Positions 6,440 through 6,834 of a stretch of DNA of 6,834 bases are shown here, piece by piece. Source of the stretch: Gammaproteobacteria bacterium (GTDB lineage Bacteria > Pseudomonadota > Gammaproteobacteria > Chromatiales > Chromatiaceae); the NCBI GenBank assembly GCA_024644505.1, contig JAHEHQ010000141.1, positions 1 through 6,834 on the forward strand. The letters run 5' to 3'. Position 1 is the first letter of the stretch; every line of letters starts with the position of its first letter. Both the position numbers and the translations under genes were made by a program. The notes under the pieces are model-generated. The model saw nothing but the letters and a program-made list of their open reading frames with translations. It was not told the DNA's origin and ran no database searches.

Positions 6440-6474
6440 CTAAACATTCGTGGTCCGAGAACGCTGATGTTTAG
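6440..6474 (-). promoter_or_regulatory. Inverted repeat across the methyltransferase stop codon
   Basis: CTAAACAT (6440-6447) and ATGTTTAG (6467-6474) are perfect eight-base complements around a 19-base loop that also holds a CGT/ACG pair. The hairpin includes the TAA of the methyltransferase gene and ends three bases before the ATG at 6436. There is no T-run, so a standard intrinsic terminator is not supported. It could control translation of the large protein or processing between the two genes. Confidence 0.45.
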
Positions 6475-6834
6475 TAAGTCTTGTTCTGATCGAAGCTAGA
6501 AGGTATATCTACGCAGTCCCGAGTCATTGGCAGCGATTGTCGGCCGGACCGTGCGAAGAGCACTTGGTACAACTGTAACTGGCCAACGGTGAAGGCAGCA
6601 ACAGAATCCGCCAGATACAGACGCCACGCACGAACGAAGGGTTCGTCGAACATTTTGCGAATGGTATCTTGGTTCGCTTCGAAACGCCTGAGACAATGCT
6701 TCAGAGTCTGCGCGTAATGTGGCTTCAGGTTTTCAACACCCAGAATAGTGAGCCCAGACGGTTCGAAGATAGTCGCCATTTCCCTGTACGTCTCCCATTC
6801 CTGATTTTCTCTCAAAAAAGGCGTATTTCGAACT
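6471..6834 (-). CDS. C-terminal part of a cyclopropane-fatty-acyl-phospholipid synthase-like methyltransferase
   Basis: The frame is open to the right edge and ends at TAA (6471-6473), so the start and the SAM-binding domain lie outside the window. The visible 120 residues match the C-terminal region of CFA synthase-like SAM methyltransferases: GLTILGVENLKPHYAQTLKH, then RRFEANQDTIRKMFDE, FVRAWRLYLADSVAAF, and GQLQLYQVLFARSG with LPMTRD near the end. Family members transfer a methylene or methyl group from SAM to unsaturated fatty acyl chains of membrane lipids; the exact product here cannot be told. The usual HW after the TLRH-like motif reads HC. The next gene begins 34 bases downstream on the same strand, so cotranscription is possible, but the functional link is unclear. 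G+C counted over 6481-6834 is about 50 %, lower than in the other genes. Confidence 0.85.
   Translation of the reverse strand, partial: VRNTPFLRENQEWETYREMATIFEPSGLTILGVENLKPHYAQTLKHCLRRFEANQDTIRKMFDEPFVRAWRLYLADSVAAFTVGQLQLYQVLFARSGRQSLPMTRDCVDIPSSFDQNKTY

Noticed and set aside
6813..6815. TTG as the start of the methyltransferase gene
   Set aside because: The frame is open through to the window edge and only the C-terminal part of the family is present, so the start lies outside.

Overview
The window is a compact, single-direction gene cluster. Every supported gene reads on the minus strand, so transcription runs from right to left. G+C is around 60 % over most of the window but close to 50 % in the rightmost 350 bases. 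Base composition, Shine-Dalgarno-like sites and family resemblances fit a proteobacterium, probably a gammaproteobacterium. This is inference, since there is no rRNA or other taxonomic marker.

Layout in transcription order: (1) 6834-6471, the C-terminal end of a cyclopropane-fatty-acyl-phospholipid-synthase-like SAM methyltransferase, entering from beyond the right edge. (2) 6440-6474, a short inverted repeat over its stop codon. (3) 6436-2765, a 1223-residue membrane protein that joins a split transporter-like membrane block, a degenerate spermidine-synthase-like domain, an FMN-binding domain with a flavinylation motif, and a NapH/NosR-type iron-sulfur membrane module. (4) 2764-2676, an 89-base gap with a small AAACTAG repeat. 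(5) 2675-2421, an 84-residue single-span membrane protein. (6) 2424-1444, AmrS, the radical SAM enzyme of the AmmeMemoRadiSam set. (7) 1447-1280, a 55-residue protein with a twin-arginine-type N terminus. (8) 1283-1, a Memo (AmrB) plus AMMECR1 (AmrA) fusion with a signal peptide, cut by the left edge.

Genes 5 to 8 are joined by four-base start/stop overlaps (ATGA, ATGA, GTGA), which is strong evidence for one translationally coupled operon. The 55-residue gene is supported mainly by these overlaps.

Taken together, the window looks like a variant AmmeMemoRadiSam locus with an extracytoplasmic arm. The Memo/AMMECR1 protein carries a signal peptide, one small protein is Tat-like and the other is membrane-anchored. 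The large protein could carry electrons from cytoplasmic Fe-S clusters through the membrane to a covalently bound FMN outside. The positive-inside rule places its spermidine-synthase-like domain outside too, and its SAM-binding loop and catalytic aspartate are not conserved. The biochemical role of the AmmeMemoRadiSam genes is unknown to me, so any joint function is inference. No RNA genes, CRISPR arrays, insertion sequences or plus-strand genes were found.
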